Shown here: positions 54,094 to 62,514 of the stretch, piece by piece
Numbering within the stretch: the stretch's first letter is position 1
Layout: the number at the start of each line of letters is the position of its first letter
Source of the DNA: Pseudomonadota bacterium
GTDB lineage: Bacteria; Pseudomonadota; Gammaproteobacteria; Acidiferrobacterales; Acidiferrobacteraceae
Assembly: GCA_021784755.1 (NCBI GenBank)
Contig: JAJYHM010000072.1
Coordinates: forward strand, 1-64,000
Direction of reading: 5' to 3'
DNA: 64,000 bases
Notes under the pieces: generated by a model
Databases searched by the model: none
Told to the model about the DNA's origin: nothing
The model's input: only the letters and a program-made list of their open reading frames with translations
Position numbers and translations under genes: made by a program

Positions 54094-55395
54094 ATGGATG
54101 AACAGGGACGTTCTATGAGCACAGTGGCAGTGGTGGGCTTGGGCTATGTCGGTTTGCCTCTGGCGGTGGCCTTCGGAAAAAAGTGTCGGACGATAGGCTT
54201 TGATCTCGACGAGAAGAAGGTCGACAGTTATCGACATTATTGCGATCCGACAGGTGAAGTGACAAGCGACGAACTGCGTGAGGCGCGCCATCTGTCGGTG
54301 ACCACCGACCCGAGCGCTTTGGCGGAGGCCGATTTTATCGTGGTTGCAGTCCCGACGCCGATCGACGCCGCGCATCAGCCTGACTTCGGACCGCTCGTGC
54401 GCTCGAGCCGCACGGTGGGTGATCACTTGAAGAAGGGGGCAGTGGTCGTGTACGAGTCCACGGTTTACCCGGGTGCTACGGAGGAGATCTGTGTCCCAAT
54501 TCTCGAGCGGCGCTCCGGACTCAGCTTTCGGCGCGATTTTCACGTCGGCTACTCGCCTGAACGGATCAATCCGGGCGACCGCGAGCATACGCTCACACGC
54601 ATCACCAAGATTGTCGCAGGCGACGACGCTGAGACCTTGGGGAAGGTGGCGGCCCTGTATGGATCGATTATCGAGGCGGGCGTCTACCGGGCCTCGTCGA
54701 TCAAGGTGGCCGAGGCGGCCAAGGTAATCGAAAACACGCAGCGGGACCTCAATATCGCACTCATGAACGAGCTGTCGATCTTGTTCCACAAGCTTGATCT
54801 CGATACCGGGGAGGTCTTGGCGGCCGCCGGCACCAAGTGGAATTTCCTGCCCTTCCGTCCGGGGCTTGTGGGTGGCCATTGTATTGGCGTCGATCCCTAC
54901 TATCTGACCCACAAGGCCGATAAGGTGGGCTACCACCCGCAGGTCATCCTCGCGGGGCGGCGCATCAACGACGGCATGGGCAAATATGTGGCCGAGGAGA
55001 CTATCAAGCAGATGATACGCGCAGGCAGCGCCGTGAAGGGCGCGCGCGTCAATGTGCTGGGGCTCACCTTCAAGGAGAACTGCCCGGATCTGCGCAATTC
55101 CCGTGTCATAGACGTCATCAATGAGTTGCGGTCCTACGGCGTCGAAGTCTTCGTGCACGATCCGGTGCCGGAGCAGGAGGAGGCCCGGGAAGAGTACGGG
55201 ATCACGCTCTTGCCATGGGAGGGCCTGCCGGTGGCCGACGCCATGGTCGTGGCGGTGGCCCATAAGGACTTCCTGGCGCGCGATTCTGAGTCCTTGGCGG
55301 CTAAGATCAAGCCGGGTGGGGTATTTTCTGATGTGAAGTCGCAGTTCGACGTCCAGTCGCTTACGGCATGTGGTTTGACGGTCTGGCGGCTATAA
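54094..55395 (+). CDS. UDP-N-acetylhexosamine 6-dehydrogenase (TviB/WbpO/WbpA-like)
   Basis: The protein has 433 residues from ATG 54094 (GGGAG at good spacing); ATG 54115 is an alternative. It oxidises C6 of a UDP-HexNAc to the uronic acid in two NAD-dependent steps. VVGLGYVGLPLA binds NAD, YESTVYPGATEE is near 130, and the catalytic Cys lies in GGHCIGVDPYYL near 265. Sequence character fits the TviB/WbpO group (UDP-GalNAcA or UDP-GlcNAcA). It is followed by an epimerase, and the pair resembles the TviB-TviC arrangement. Confidence 0.9.
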   Translation: MDEQGRSMSTVAVVGLGYVGLPLAVAFGKKCRTIGFDLDEKKVDSYRHYCDPTGEVTSDELREARHLSVTTDPSALAEADFIVVAVPTPIDAAHQPDFGPLVRSSRTVGDHLKKGAVVVYESTVYPGATEEICVPILERRSGLSFRRDFHVGYSPERINPGDREHTLTRITKIVAGDDAETLGKVAALYGSIIEAGVYRASSIKVAEAAKVIENTQRDLNIALMNELSILFHKLDLDTGEVLAAAGTKWNFLPFRPGLVGGHCIGVDPYYLTHKADKVGYHPQVILAGRRINDGMGKYVAEETIKQMIRAGSAVKGARVNVLGLTFKENCPDLRNSRVIDVINELRSYGVEVFVHDPVPEQEEAREEYGITLLPWEGLPVADAMVVAVAHKDFLARDSESLAAKIKPGGVFSDVKSQFDVQSLTACGLTVWRL

Positions 55396-55440
55396 CGACA
55401 CGCACGGTACAATGCTGCTGTATGACACAAGGATGATGAC

Positions 55441-56475
55441 ATGCATATTTTGATTACCGGCGCAGCCGGTTTTATCGGCTCGACACTGGCTCACAGACTG
55501 CTTGCGCGCGGCGACACCGTGACGGGGGTCGATAACCTGAACGATTATTACTCGGTGGACCTGAAAAAGGCGCGGCTTGCCCGTCTACAGGCCCTGCCGG
55601 GTTTTACCTTCAAATATCTGGACATCGCGGATCGCAAGGCCATGTCCGAGCTTTTTTTGGCTGAGCATTTCGATGCGGTCATGAATCTTGCCGCACAGGC
55701 CGGGGTTCGACACTCTCTGAAGGATCCGCATGCCTATGTGGATGCCAACCTTGTGGGCTTCGTGAACCTCCTCGAGGGCGCTCGTCATACTGAGGTCGGC
55801 CACTTCGTTTACGCATCGTCGAGTTCGGTGTATGGATCCAACAGCCAGCAGCCCTTTTCGGAGCACGACTCGGTGGGCCATCCGGTCTCCCTCTATGCGG
55901 CCAGCAAACGCGCCAACGAGCTCATGGCGCATAGTTATGCCCATCTGTTTCGTTTGCCGTGCACGGGCCTGCGCTTCTTTACCGTGTACGGGCCTTGGGG
56001 CCGGCCGGATATGGCGCTCTTCCTGTTTACGAAGGGGATACTCGAAGGCACGCCCATCAAGGTGTTCAATCACGGCAAGATGGTACGCGACTTCACCTAC
56101 ATCGATGATATTGTCGAGGGTGTCGTGCGGGTGATCGACAAGCCCGCGCAGCCCTCCCAAGACTGGTCGCCGTCGAACCCCGATCCAGCCACGAGCAATG
56201 CGCCCTTCCGGCTCTACAATATCGGGAACAACCAGCCCGTTGAACTCATGCATTACATCCGGGTACTTGAGGAGTGTCTTGGCCGCAAGGCCCAGATCGA
56301 GATGTTGCCGATGCAGCCAGGCGATGTGCCCTCTACGATCGCAAGTGTCGACGACCTGTCCGCCGACCTGGGCTTCCGGCCGGCCACCTCGGTCGAGACT
56401 GGTATCGCCCGGTTCGTGGAGTGGTATCTGGAGTATAGGCACGCGCCGGCCGCCAAGCTGGGCGAGCCGGCGTAG
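55441..56475 (+). CDS. UDP-glucuronate 4-epimerase-like protein
   Basis: A 344-residue extended SDR protein: [36 protein letters not shown] near 30, [12 protein letters not shown] near 80, [18 protein letters not shown] near 150 and [14 protein letters not shown] near 178. These are signatures of the CapI/LpsL/WbnF UDP-GlcA 4-epimerases. With the dehydrogenase before it, it probably gives a galacturonic-type precursor. Specificity between UDP-GlcA and the N-acetyl form is not decided by what I can see. Confidence 0.88.
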   Translation: MHILITGAAGFIGSTLAHRLLARGDTVTGVDNLNDYYSVDLKKARLARLQALPGFTFKYLDIADRKAMSELFLAEHFDAVMNLAAQAGVRHSLKDPHAYVDANLVGFVNLLEGARHTEVGHFVYASSSSVYGSNSQQPFSEHDSVGHPVSLYAASKRANELMAHSYAHLFRLPCTGLRFFTVYGPWGRPDMALFLFTKGILEGTPIKVFNHGKMVRDFTYIDDIVEGVVRVIDKPAQPSQDWSPSNPDPATSNAPFRLYNIGNNQPVELMHYIRVLEECLGRKAQIEMLPMQPGDVPSTIASVDDLSADLGFRPATSVETGIARFVEWYLEYRHAPAAKLGEPA

Positions 56476-56699
56476 GGGTGCGCCCCGCGTCATGCCAATC
56501 CGGCCCCGGCGCGCCCGGGGAGCAGGGGCCTCCCCGCCTATCGAGACATGTGGACCCTCTCCTTTCTGCGTGGTCGAAAAGGTCCCTCCTCCGAGGGGTG
56601 GGGACGCCGCGCCCCGTGTGTCTGGAGTCCGTCCTTGCGGCTTGCGCTTATGGAGAGGTATAGGGGAGCGCGGTCCTTGTGCCTGTCCGCAGAAGCCGC

Positions 56700-57563
56700 T
56701 TAGGTGATCGCAGCGGCGAGCAGGGCGCGGTAGCGGCGTGCCAGTTCGTTCGTGCCGCCAAGCAGCGTGAAGGCGGCCACCAGGGCCCGGCGTCCGGCAT
56801 CCTCTTTGAAGCGCCGATCGGTGCGCACGATGGTGAGCCATTGCTCCAAGGCCTGTTCGTGGTGCCCGGCGAGGAGGTAGCGGGCCCCGAGGGCGAGCCG
56901 GGCGCCCATGTCACCCGGATGGGCATGAATCTTTTGCTCGAGTTCCGCCAGGGGTGGGGCATCGGCCGCCATGCGGACGAATTCGAGGCGCGCGAGTAGG
57001 GCGTTGATCTCCGTATCGCCCAGGGCGCGCGCCGATAGGCCCTTTAGTACCGTTTCCCCTTCGGCGATTTGGCCTTGTTCGCACAGCAGTCGGCCGAGGT
57101 GGGCCGTCAGGCGGTCGTTCGCCGGGTCAGCTTCGCGCGCCGCCCTGAGGCGCGCGATGGCCCCCTCGGGGTCGCCCGCGCCTTCGAGATCCAAAGCGGC
57201 GCGCAAGAGTGCGTCGGAGGGGCGATCGATGTGGGCATCGAGCAACTCGCGGATCGTACGCTCGGGTTGCGCGCCCACGAACTGGGCTACCTCCGCGCCG
57301 TTCTTAAAGAGCTTGACGGTCGGCAGGCCGCGTACGCCGAAGCGGCCCGACAAGCGTTGTTCTTCGTCGCTATTGACCTTGGCAAGAAAAAACCGGCCCT
57401 GGTACTCTTCGGCAAGTTTGGCGAGGAGGGGCATGAGCGTGCGGCACGGGCCGCACCATTCCGCCCAAAAATCGACCAGTACGGGCACCTTGTGTGAGCG
57501 CGCCAAAACGACTTGGTCGAAATCATTCTCGGTGACGTCGGTGATAAAAGGCGACGCGGCCAT
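56700..57563 (-). CDS. cnoX: Thioredoxin-fold chaperone CnoX (YbbN)
   Basis: The protein has 287 residues. An N-terminal thioredoxin domain (about 1-110) has a full WCGPC redox centre, unlike E. coli CnoX, which lacks a working CxxC. The rest is TPR-like (about 115-285). CnoX binds oxidised or chlorinated clients and hands them to GroEL or DnaK. An intact active site suggests real oxidoreductase activity, perhaps recycled by the TrxB of this window. It stands alone. Confidence 0.93.
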   Translation of the reverse strand: MAASPFITDVTENDFDQVVLARSHKVPVLVDFWAEWCGPCRTLMPLLAKLAEEYQGRFFLAKVNSDEEQRLSGRFGVRGLPTVKLFKNGAEVAQFVGAQPERTIRELLDAHIDRPSDALLRAALDLEGAGDPEGAIARLRAAREADPANDRLTAHLGRLLCEQGQIAEGETVLKGLSARALGDTEINALLARLEFVRMAADAPPLAELEQKIHAHPGDMGARLALGARYLLAGHHEQALEQWLTIVRTDRRFKEDAGRRALVAAFTLLGGTNELARRYRALLAAAIT

Positions 57564-57638
57564 GCAATTCCCCCTCCGAAGGTCTCAGTTGGGGGCGATA
57601 TGCGGTCGGACGGGACAAATATCAAGCGAGGCAGAGAA

Positions 57639-57714
57639 TGGCGCTCCCTAGGGGACTCGAACCCCTGTTACCGGCGTGAGAGGCCAGCGTCCTAGGCCAC
57701 TAGACGAAGGGAGC
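57639..57714 (-). tRNA. tRNA-Glu (anticodon CTC)
   Basis: The minus strand folds as a full cloverleaf: acceptor GCTCCCT/AGGGAGC, anticodon loop CTCTCAC giving CTC, T arm GGGGTTCGAGTCCCC, and an encoded CCA end. The sequence closely follows the tRNA-Glu pattern (TTCGTCTAG in the D arm). Confidence 0.97.
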
Positions 57715-57810
57715 AGCGCGCAGCGGCTCTTGGGCGCCGCAAAGCAGTGCTATTATACAGCCCTCGTTTCAAATTGAAACAAACCTGAGCTTGGGAGGGA
57801 CCTTTTTCCA

Positions 57811-59079
57811 TTGACTGACATAAGTAAGGCACCGACGATCGTAGATGCCGCATCCTGCGGCTTAGCGCCAGGGGGGATCAGTTCGCATGCGCGGCAGGTC
57901 ATAGAGCGGCTGAAGGACGCAGGTTACACCGCGTATCTGGTTGGCGGCTGCGTACGCGACCTTATCCTGGGAAAGGAGCCTAAGGATTTCGATGTGGTGA
58001 CGCAGGCGCGGCCCGAGGAGATCCGCCAGGTGTTCCGCAACGCACGCCTGATCGGGCGGCGTTTTCGTCTGGCCCACGTCCACTTCGGGCGCGAGATCGT
58101 CGAGGTCGCCACCTATCGGGCGGCGCCCTCGGACGGCCCCGAGGACGATGGTGGCAACGTCTTTGGGACCCTGGAAGAGGACGCCTTCCGGCGCGACTTT
58201 ACAGTCAACGCCCTCTATTACGATCCGGACGAGGGTCTCATCACCGATTACGTGAACGGTCTTAGCGACCTAGCGCAGGCGCAGTTGCGGGTGATAGGGG
58301 ACCCCGAGGCGCGCTTCCGCGAGGATCCCGTGCGCATGCTGCGGGCGGTCCGGTTCGCAGCCAAGCTGCGATTGCGTCTGACTGAGGACGGACGACGGCT
58401 GTTGCCGGCCTTGGGGCCGCTCCTGCAAGATGTGGCCCCGGCGCGGCTCTTCGAGGAGGTGTTGAAGCTTTTTCACACCGGCAATGCGCTCGCGACCTAC
58501 GAAGCGCTCTGTGAGCACCGTTTGTTCGAGGTGTTGTTCCCGGGTGTGGCCGCGGTGCTAGGCCCACACGCCGACCCTGACTCGCTTCTTGCGCGTGCGC
58601 TTGCCAACAGCGATCTGCGTATTGCCGAAGATAAGCCCGTAACCCCGGCATTTCTCTTCGCGGCCTTGCTATGGGAGGCGGTCCAAGAGGAGGCGGTGCA
58701 TAGCATTGCCGAAGGAGCGCCACCGGCCGAGGCTTGGATGCAGGCCGCCGAACACGTATTGCGCGAACAGCTGCGTATCGTGACCATCCCCAAGCGTTTC
58801 AGCGTGCCGATGCGCGAGATCTGGAGCCTGCAGTCGCGGTTTGAGCGGCGTGCCGGACGCCATGCCTTCCGGTTCCTGGAGAGTAAGCGGTTCCGGGCAG
58901 CCTACGATTTCCTAGGGCTCAGGGCCGCTGCGGGCGAGGCGCAGGAGTCGCTGTTCGATTGGTGGACACGTTTTCAGGAGGCCGCCGCAAGCGAGCGCGA
59001 AGCCATGGTAGCGGCCTTGGATGGGCAAGCCGAGAAGCGGCCTCGCAGGCGACGCAGGCGGCGTGCGGCAGGCGGCTGA
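57811..59079 (+). CDS. pcnB: Poly(A) polymerase I
   Basis: The protein has 422 residues. It adds poly(A) tails that promote RNA decay. The head shows YLVGGCVRDLILGKEPKDFDVVTQA near 40 with the catalytic Asp pair, RRDFTVNALYY near 130, and the C-terminus ends in the Arg-rich tail (KRPRRRRRRR) of PcnB. No ATG fits: TTG 57811 with GGGAGGG upstream is the best start. Rare start codons are known for pcnB and limit its expression. folK overlaps its end by 17 bp. Confidence 0.94.
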   Translation: MTDISKAPTIVDAASCGLAPGGISSHARQVIERLKDAGYTAYLVGGCVRDLILGKEPKDFDVVTQARPEEIRQVFRNARLIGRRFRLAHVHFGREIVEVATYRAAPSDGPEDDGGNVFGTLEEDAFRRDFTVNALYYDPDEGLITDYVNGLSDLAQAQLRVIGDPEARFREDPVRMLRAVRFAAKLRLRLTEDGRRLLPALGPLLQDVAPARLFEEVLKLFHTGNALATYEALCEHRLFEVLFPGVAAVLGPHADPDSLLARALANSDLRIAEDKPVTPAFLFAALLWEAVQEEAVHSIAEGAPPAEAWMQAAEHVLREQLRIVTIPKRFSVPMREIWSLQSRFERRAGRHAFRFLESKRFRAAYDFLGLRAAAGEAQESLFDWWTRFQEAAASEREAMVAALDGQAEKRPRRRRRRRAAGG

Positions 59080-59563
59080 GGCGGTCGTAGGCCTGGGGGC
59101 GAACGAGGGCGATACCGTAGCGACGCTCTCAGCCGCGCGGCGGGCCTTGGCGGAGCTGCCCGCCACCTGCCTTGCGGTGGCGTCTTCCCTGTATCGGACC
59201 GCGCCTATCGGCTGGACGGACCAGCCGGACTTTTTGAACGCCGTGTGCCTCTTGCGGACTGCGCTTGCGCCCGAGGTGTTGGCGGAGACGCTCTTTGATC
59301 TCGAGCGGACGCTTGGGCGGGTGCGTGCGGGTGTGCGTAACGGGCCGCGCGTGATCGACGTCGATCTTCTCTATTACGAAGGCGTCACGCGCGACGGACC
59401 GACCTTGACCTTGCCGCACCCTCGCCTGCACGAACGCGCTTTCGTGTTGTATCCTTGGGTGGAGATCATGCCGGGTTTTCGCATCCCCGGGCTTGGGGCC
59501 TTGGACGATCTCCGCCGGGCCGTGCAAAACCAGAGGGCGGAGAGGCTTGCGATAAAGTGGTAA
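59063..59563 (+). CDS. folK: 6-hydroxymethyl-7,8-dihydropterin pyrophosphokinase
   Basis: This folate-pathway enzyme has 166 residues from GTG 59063, which places AVVGLGANEGD at the N-terminus as in other HPPKs; ATG 59021 is the longer option. LYRTAPIG, DQPDFLNAV, and RNGPRVIDVDLLYY near 100 (the metal-binding Asp pair), then LPHPRLHERAFVL, are all present. pcnB-folK-panB is a common proteobacterial order. Confidence 0.94.
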   Translation: MRQAAEAVVGLGANEGDTVATLSAARRALAELPATCLAVASSLYRTAPIGWTDQPDFLNAVCLLRTALAPEVLAETLFDLERTLGRVRAGVRNGPRVIDVDLLYYEGVTRDGPTLTLPHPRLHERAFVLYPWVEIMPGFRIPGLGALDDLRRAVQNQRAERLAIKW

Positions 59564-59573
59564 GGAGGCTTGC

Positions 59574-60251
59574 GTGAAGGAACGGGCGCCGGTGCCGGCA
59601 TCTTTGTCTGTCGGATCGTTTCTTGTGATCGAGGGACCGATAGGGGTTGGGAAGACGAGTCTCGCCCGCCGCCTGTCCTTGCATCTCGGTCTCGAAGGGT
59701 TGTTCGAGGAGCCGGAGCAGAACCCGTTCCTGGCGCGTTTCTACGAGAACCGGCAGGCCTTCGCGCTCGCCACCCAGCTCTTTTTCCTCTTCCAGCGCCG
59801 TCGATTGCTTGATGATCTGGCGCAGGGCGATTTTCTGCGCGCGGGCGTCGTGGCGGATTTTTTGTGGGCCAAGGATCGGGTGTTCGCGGGCATCACGCTG
59901 GATAACGACGAGTGGCGCCTCTATGAGCAGATCACCTCGTCTTTGCCGGAGCCCGTCCAGACGCCGGACTTGGTCGTGTTTCTCCAGGCGCCGGTGGATG
60001 TCTTGATGGAGCGCATACGCAAGCGCGGGCGCGCCTATGAGCACATCGATCGCGCCTATCTCGCCTCCTTGGCCGAGGCCTACACCGATTTCTTTCATCG
60101 CTACCAGGACTCGCCGCTGCTTATGGTCAACGCCGCCGAGGCCAATTTCGTCGAGAGCGACGAGGATCTCGCGGCGCTTGTGGAGTCGATCCGCGGCATT
60201 CACAACGGTCGGCATTTCTTCAATCCTTTGGCGTCGGGTACCGGCACATGA
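59574..60251 (+). CDS. Deoxynucleoside kinase (dGK/dAK family)
   Basis: The protein has 225 residues from GTG 59574 with AAGGAGG upstream. Walker A is IEGPIGVGKTSL near 20, the substrate Glu lies in FEEPEQNPF, FLQAPVDVLMERIRKRGR near 142 is the DRS/LID-type region. It phosphorylates deoxynucleosides for salvage. Its location between folK and panB is known in other Gammaproteobacteria. It overlaps panB by 4 bp. Confidence 0.9.
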   Translation: MKERAPVPASLSVGSFLVIEGPIGVGKTSLARRLSLHLGLEGLFEEPEQNPFLARFYENRQAFALATQLFFLFQRRRLLDDLAQGDFLRAGVVADFLWAKDRVFAGITLDNDEWRLYEQITSSLPEPVQTPDLVVFLQAPVDVLMERIRKRGRAYEHIDRAYLASLAEAYTDFFHRYQDSPLLMVNAAEANFVESDEDLAALVESIRGIHNGRHFFNPLASGTGT

Positions 60252-61057
60252 GTAGTGCTTTTTCGGAGATCGTCACAGCGCCGCGCCTTATGGCGATGAA
60301 GAAGGAGGGCCTCAGGATCGCGGCCATGACTGCCTATGACGCGAGCTTCGCGCGCGCCATGGACGAATCCGGCATGGATGTGGTCTTGGTGGGCGATTCA
60401 CTCGGGAACGTGGTACAGGGGCGCAAGAGTACGGTCCCGGTGACGCTCGAGGACATGATCTACCATACACGCTGCGTGGCGCGCGGGATCAGCCGGGCGC
60501 TGCTCATGGCCGACATGCCGTTTTTGAGCTTTCAGGGCTCGGCCGACCAAGCCTTGCGCGACGCTGGGGCCCTGATGCGCGCCGGTGCGCACATGGTGAA
60601 GGGCGAGGGCGGGGGGCCGTTTACGGCCAACGCCGCCTACCTCACCGCGCGCGGCGTCCCCGTATGCGGGCATATCGGTCTGACCCCCCAATTCGTGCAT
60701 AGCCTGGGCGGCTACCGGGTGCAGGGACGCGGTACCCAGGCCGCACGCCTGCTCGCCGAGGCCCAGGAGCTGGCCGAGGCGGGGGTCTCGGCCCTGCTCC
60801 TGGAGGCGGTGCCCGCACAGCTGGCTGCCAAGATCACGGCGAAGGTAGCCGTGCCCACGATCGGCATAGGCGCGGGCCCCTCGTGCGACGGGCAGGTGCT
60901 GGTCATGCACGATGCCTTAGGGCTGGGCGCGCGCCGCCCCCGCTTCGTGCGCGATTTCTTGGCCGGACAGGGTGGCGTCAAGGCGGCCTTCGCGGCCTAC
61001 ATAGAGGCCGTGCGCGCCGGCCGTTTTCCCACACCCGACGAAAGCTACGGCGAATGA
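60248..61057 (+). CDS. panB: 3-methyl-2-oxobutanoate hydroxymethyltransferase
   Basis: The first step of pantothenate synthesis: adds a hydroxymethyl group from methylene-THF to ketoisovalerate. It has 269 residues. MTAYDASFARAMDESGMDVVLVGDSLGNV holds Mg ligands, VKGEGGG is near 118, GHIGLTPQ near 140 and EAVPAQLAAKIT near 182. The ATGA overlaps on both sides couple it to the kinase and panC. Confidence 0.97.
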   Translation: MSSAFSEIVTAPRLMAMKKEGLRIAAMTAYDASFARAMDESGMDVVLVGDSLGNVVQGRKSTVPVTLEDMIYHTRCVARGISRALLMADMPFLSFQGSADQALRDAGALMRAGAHMVKGEGGGPFTANAAYLTARGVPVCGHIGLTPQFVHSLGGYRVQGRGTQAARLLAEAQELAEAGVSALLLEAVPAQLAAKITAKVAVPTIGIGAGPSCDGQVLVMHDALGLGARRPRFVRDFLAGQGGVKAAFAAYIEAVRAGRFPTPDESYGE

Positions 61058-61890
61058 TCACGATACGCACGCTTGCGGAGCTCGTCACGCAGCGGGCTTC
61101 GTGGCCGGAGGATGTCGGGTTCGTTCCGACCATGGGCGGCCTCCATGAGGGACATATGGCGCTTATACGCCGTGCCCGTGAGGACCACGATGTGGTGGTG
61201 GCGAGTGTGTATGTGAATCCCCTGCAGTTTGGGCCCCAGGAGGACTTTGCCGCCTATCCGCGCACTGAGGACGCCGATTGCGCCAAGCTCGCTCAGGCAT
61301 CGGCGGATGCCGTATTACTGCCAAGCGATGCCGTGATCTATCCCCGTGGGCGGGAGCGACAGACCCAGGTGCATGTGCCGGGCCTCTCGGAGGACCTGTG
61401 CGGCCGCCGCCGGCCCGGGCATTTCAAGGGGGTAACGACGGTGGTGGCGCGGCTCTTGGGTCTCGTGCGGCCGCGGGCCTGCTACATGGGGAAGAAGGAT
61501 TATCAGCAGTGGCGGATTGTGATGCGCATGGTGGAGGATCTGGGGCTTGCGACCACGATCGTTGGGGTCGACACCGTGCGTGAAAACGATGGGCTAGCTC
61601 TCAGCACGCGCAATACCTACCTTACGCCTGCCGAGCGGTCCCGCGCGCCCGGCCTCTACGAGACTTTGACCGAGGGGGCGGGGCAGGTGGTCGCGGGCGC
61701 CGTGCTGACCGATGTCGAGGCCGCCTGTATGGGGCGTCTGAAGGCCTTGGGGTTTGCGCCCGACTATGTGGCCGTGCGTTGCGCGGACGACCTAAGCGTG
61801 CCCTCGGCGACCGACTCCGATCTCGTGATATTGGCGGCCGCGCACCTCGGGCGCACCCGCCTCATCGATAACCGGGAATTCCGCAGGTAA
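61054..61890 (+). CDS. panC: Pantothenate synthetase
   Basis: It joins pantoate and beta-alanine with ATP. The protein has 278 residues from ATG 61054 (overlapping the panB stop). FVPTMGGLHEGHMALI near 23 has the HIGH-type motif, SVYVNPLQFGPQEDF near 57, GRRRPGHFKGVTTVV near 120, MGKKDYQQW near 145 and LALSTRNTYL near 182 (KMSKS-like). Confidence 0.97.
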   Translation: MITIRTLAELVTQRASWPEDVGFVPTMGGLHEGHMALIRRAREDHDVVVASVYVNPLQFGPQEDFAAYPRTEDADCAKLAQASADAVLLPSDAVIYPRGRERQTQVHVPGLSEDLCGRRRPGHFKGVTTVVARLLGLVRPRACYMGKKDYQQWRIVMRMVEDLGLATTIVGVDTVRENDGLALSTRNTYLTPAERSRAPGLYETLTEGAGQVVAGAVLTDVEAACMGRLKALGFAPDYVAVRCADDLSVPSATDSDLVILAAAHLGRTRLIDNREFRR

Positions 61891-61944
61891 GGCGGCCCGA
61901 CAGTGGGCATTGGCAGCGCCGCCCGAAAACCGGATAATAGCCGC

Positions 61945-62328
61945 ATGCAAAGAACCATGCTTCATGCCAAATTGCACCGCGTGCGCGTGACTCAGGTCGA
62001 AATCGACTACGAAGGGTCCGTCGCCATTGACGCCGTGTTGCTGCATGCGGCCGGTATTCGCGAGTACGAGCGCATCGACGTATTCAATGTGCGCAACGGC
62101 GAGCGCTTCAGCACCTACGCCATTCGCGGCGAACCTGGCTCCGGTCTCATATCGGTGAATGGCGCGGCCGCCCACAAGGCGAGCGTCAACGATCTCATCA
62201 TTATCTGCGCCTTCGGTGTCTATGAGGAGCGCGAGGCCCGCAAGATGAAGCCGCGTCTCATCTATGTCGATGCGTCCAATCGCATCGTACGCAGCAGTCA
62301 CGCCATTCCCATGCAAGCCGCCGGCTGA
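61945..62328 (+). CDS. panD: Aspartate 1-decarboxylase precursor
   Basis: The enzyme makes beta-alanine for PanC. It has 127 residues from ATG 61945. It is self-cleaved at Gly-Ser in DYEGSVAID (residues ~24-25), leaving a pyruvoyl serine; [12 protein letters not shown] and NGAAAHKA are the other conserved motifs. It completes panBCD and hence the pathway to pantothenate, 54 bp after panC. Confidence 0.97.
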   Translation: MQRTMLHAKLHRVRVTQVEIDYEGSVAIDAVLLHAAGIREYERIDVFNVRNGERFSTYAIRGEPGSGLISVNGAAAHKASVNDLIIICAFGVYEEREARKMKPRLIYVDASNRIVRSSHAIPMQAAG

Positions 62329-62370
62329 GCCGGTCGTTGGCGCCAATTTCCGTAGTGTCGGTGCCACTTA

Positions 62371-62394
62371 CAGGCCGCAGGCGCACGCGGCCTG
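62371..62394 (+). terminator. Hairpin after panD
   Basis: A perfect 8-bp stem CAGGCCGC/GCGGCCTG with an 8-nt loop, 43 bp after panD. No T-run, so termination strength is uncertain. Confidence 0.45.
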
Positions 62395-62464
62395 CGGTGC
62401 CAAACCCCGATCGTTCCCCGGTCACACGAGACCCGGTCTCCCGGGCGTGTGGGGGCTGCGGCAT

Positions 62465-62501
62465 GGGCCCGGTGGGGGGACGCACGCTCCCCCAGGGGCC
62501 C
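62465..62501 (-). terminator. Long GC hairpin after the MFS transporter gene
   Basis: Nested stems GGGCCC/GGGCCC and TGGGGG/CCCCCA lie 14 bp beyond the transporter stop. There is no U-run, but the stem is very stable. Confidence 0.5.
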
Positions 62502-62514
62502 CTGCGCAGACGCC

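Noticed and set aside
53971-55263. 430-residue minus-strand ORF
   Set aside because: Shadow of the UDP-HexNAc dehydrogenase, whose NAD and Cys motifs are clear on the plus strand.
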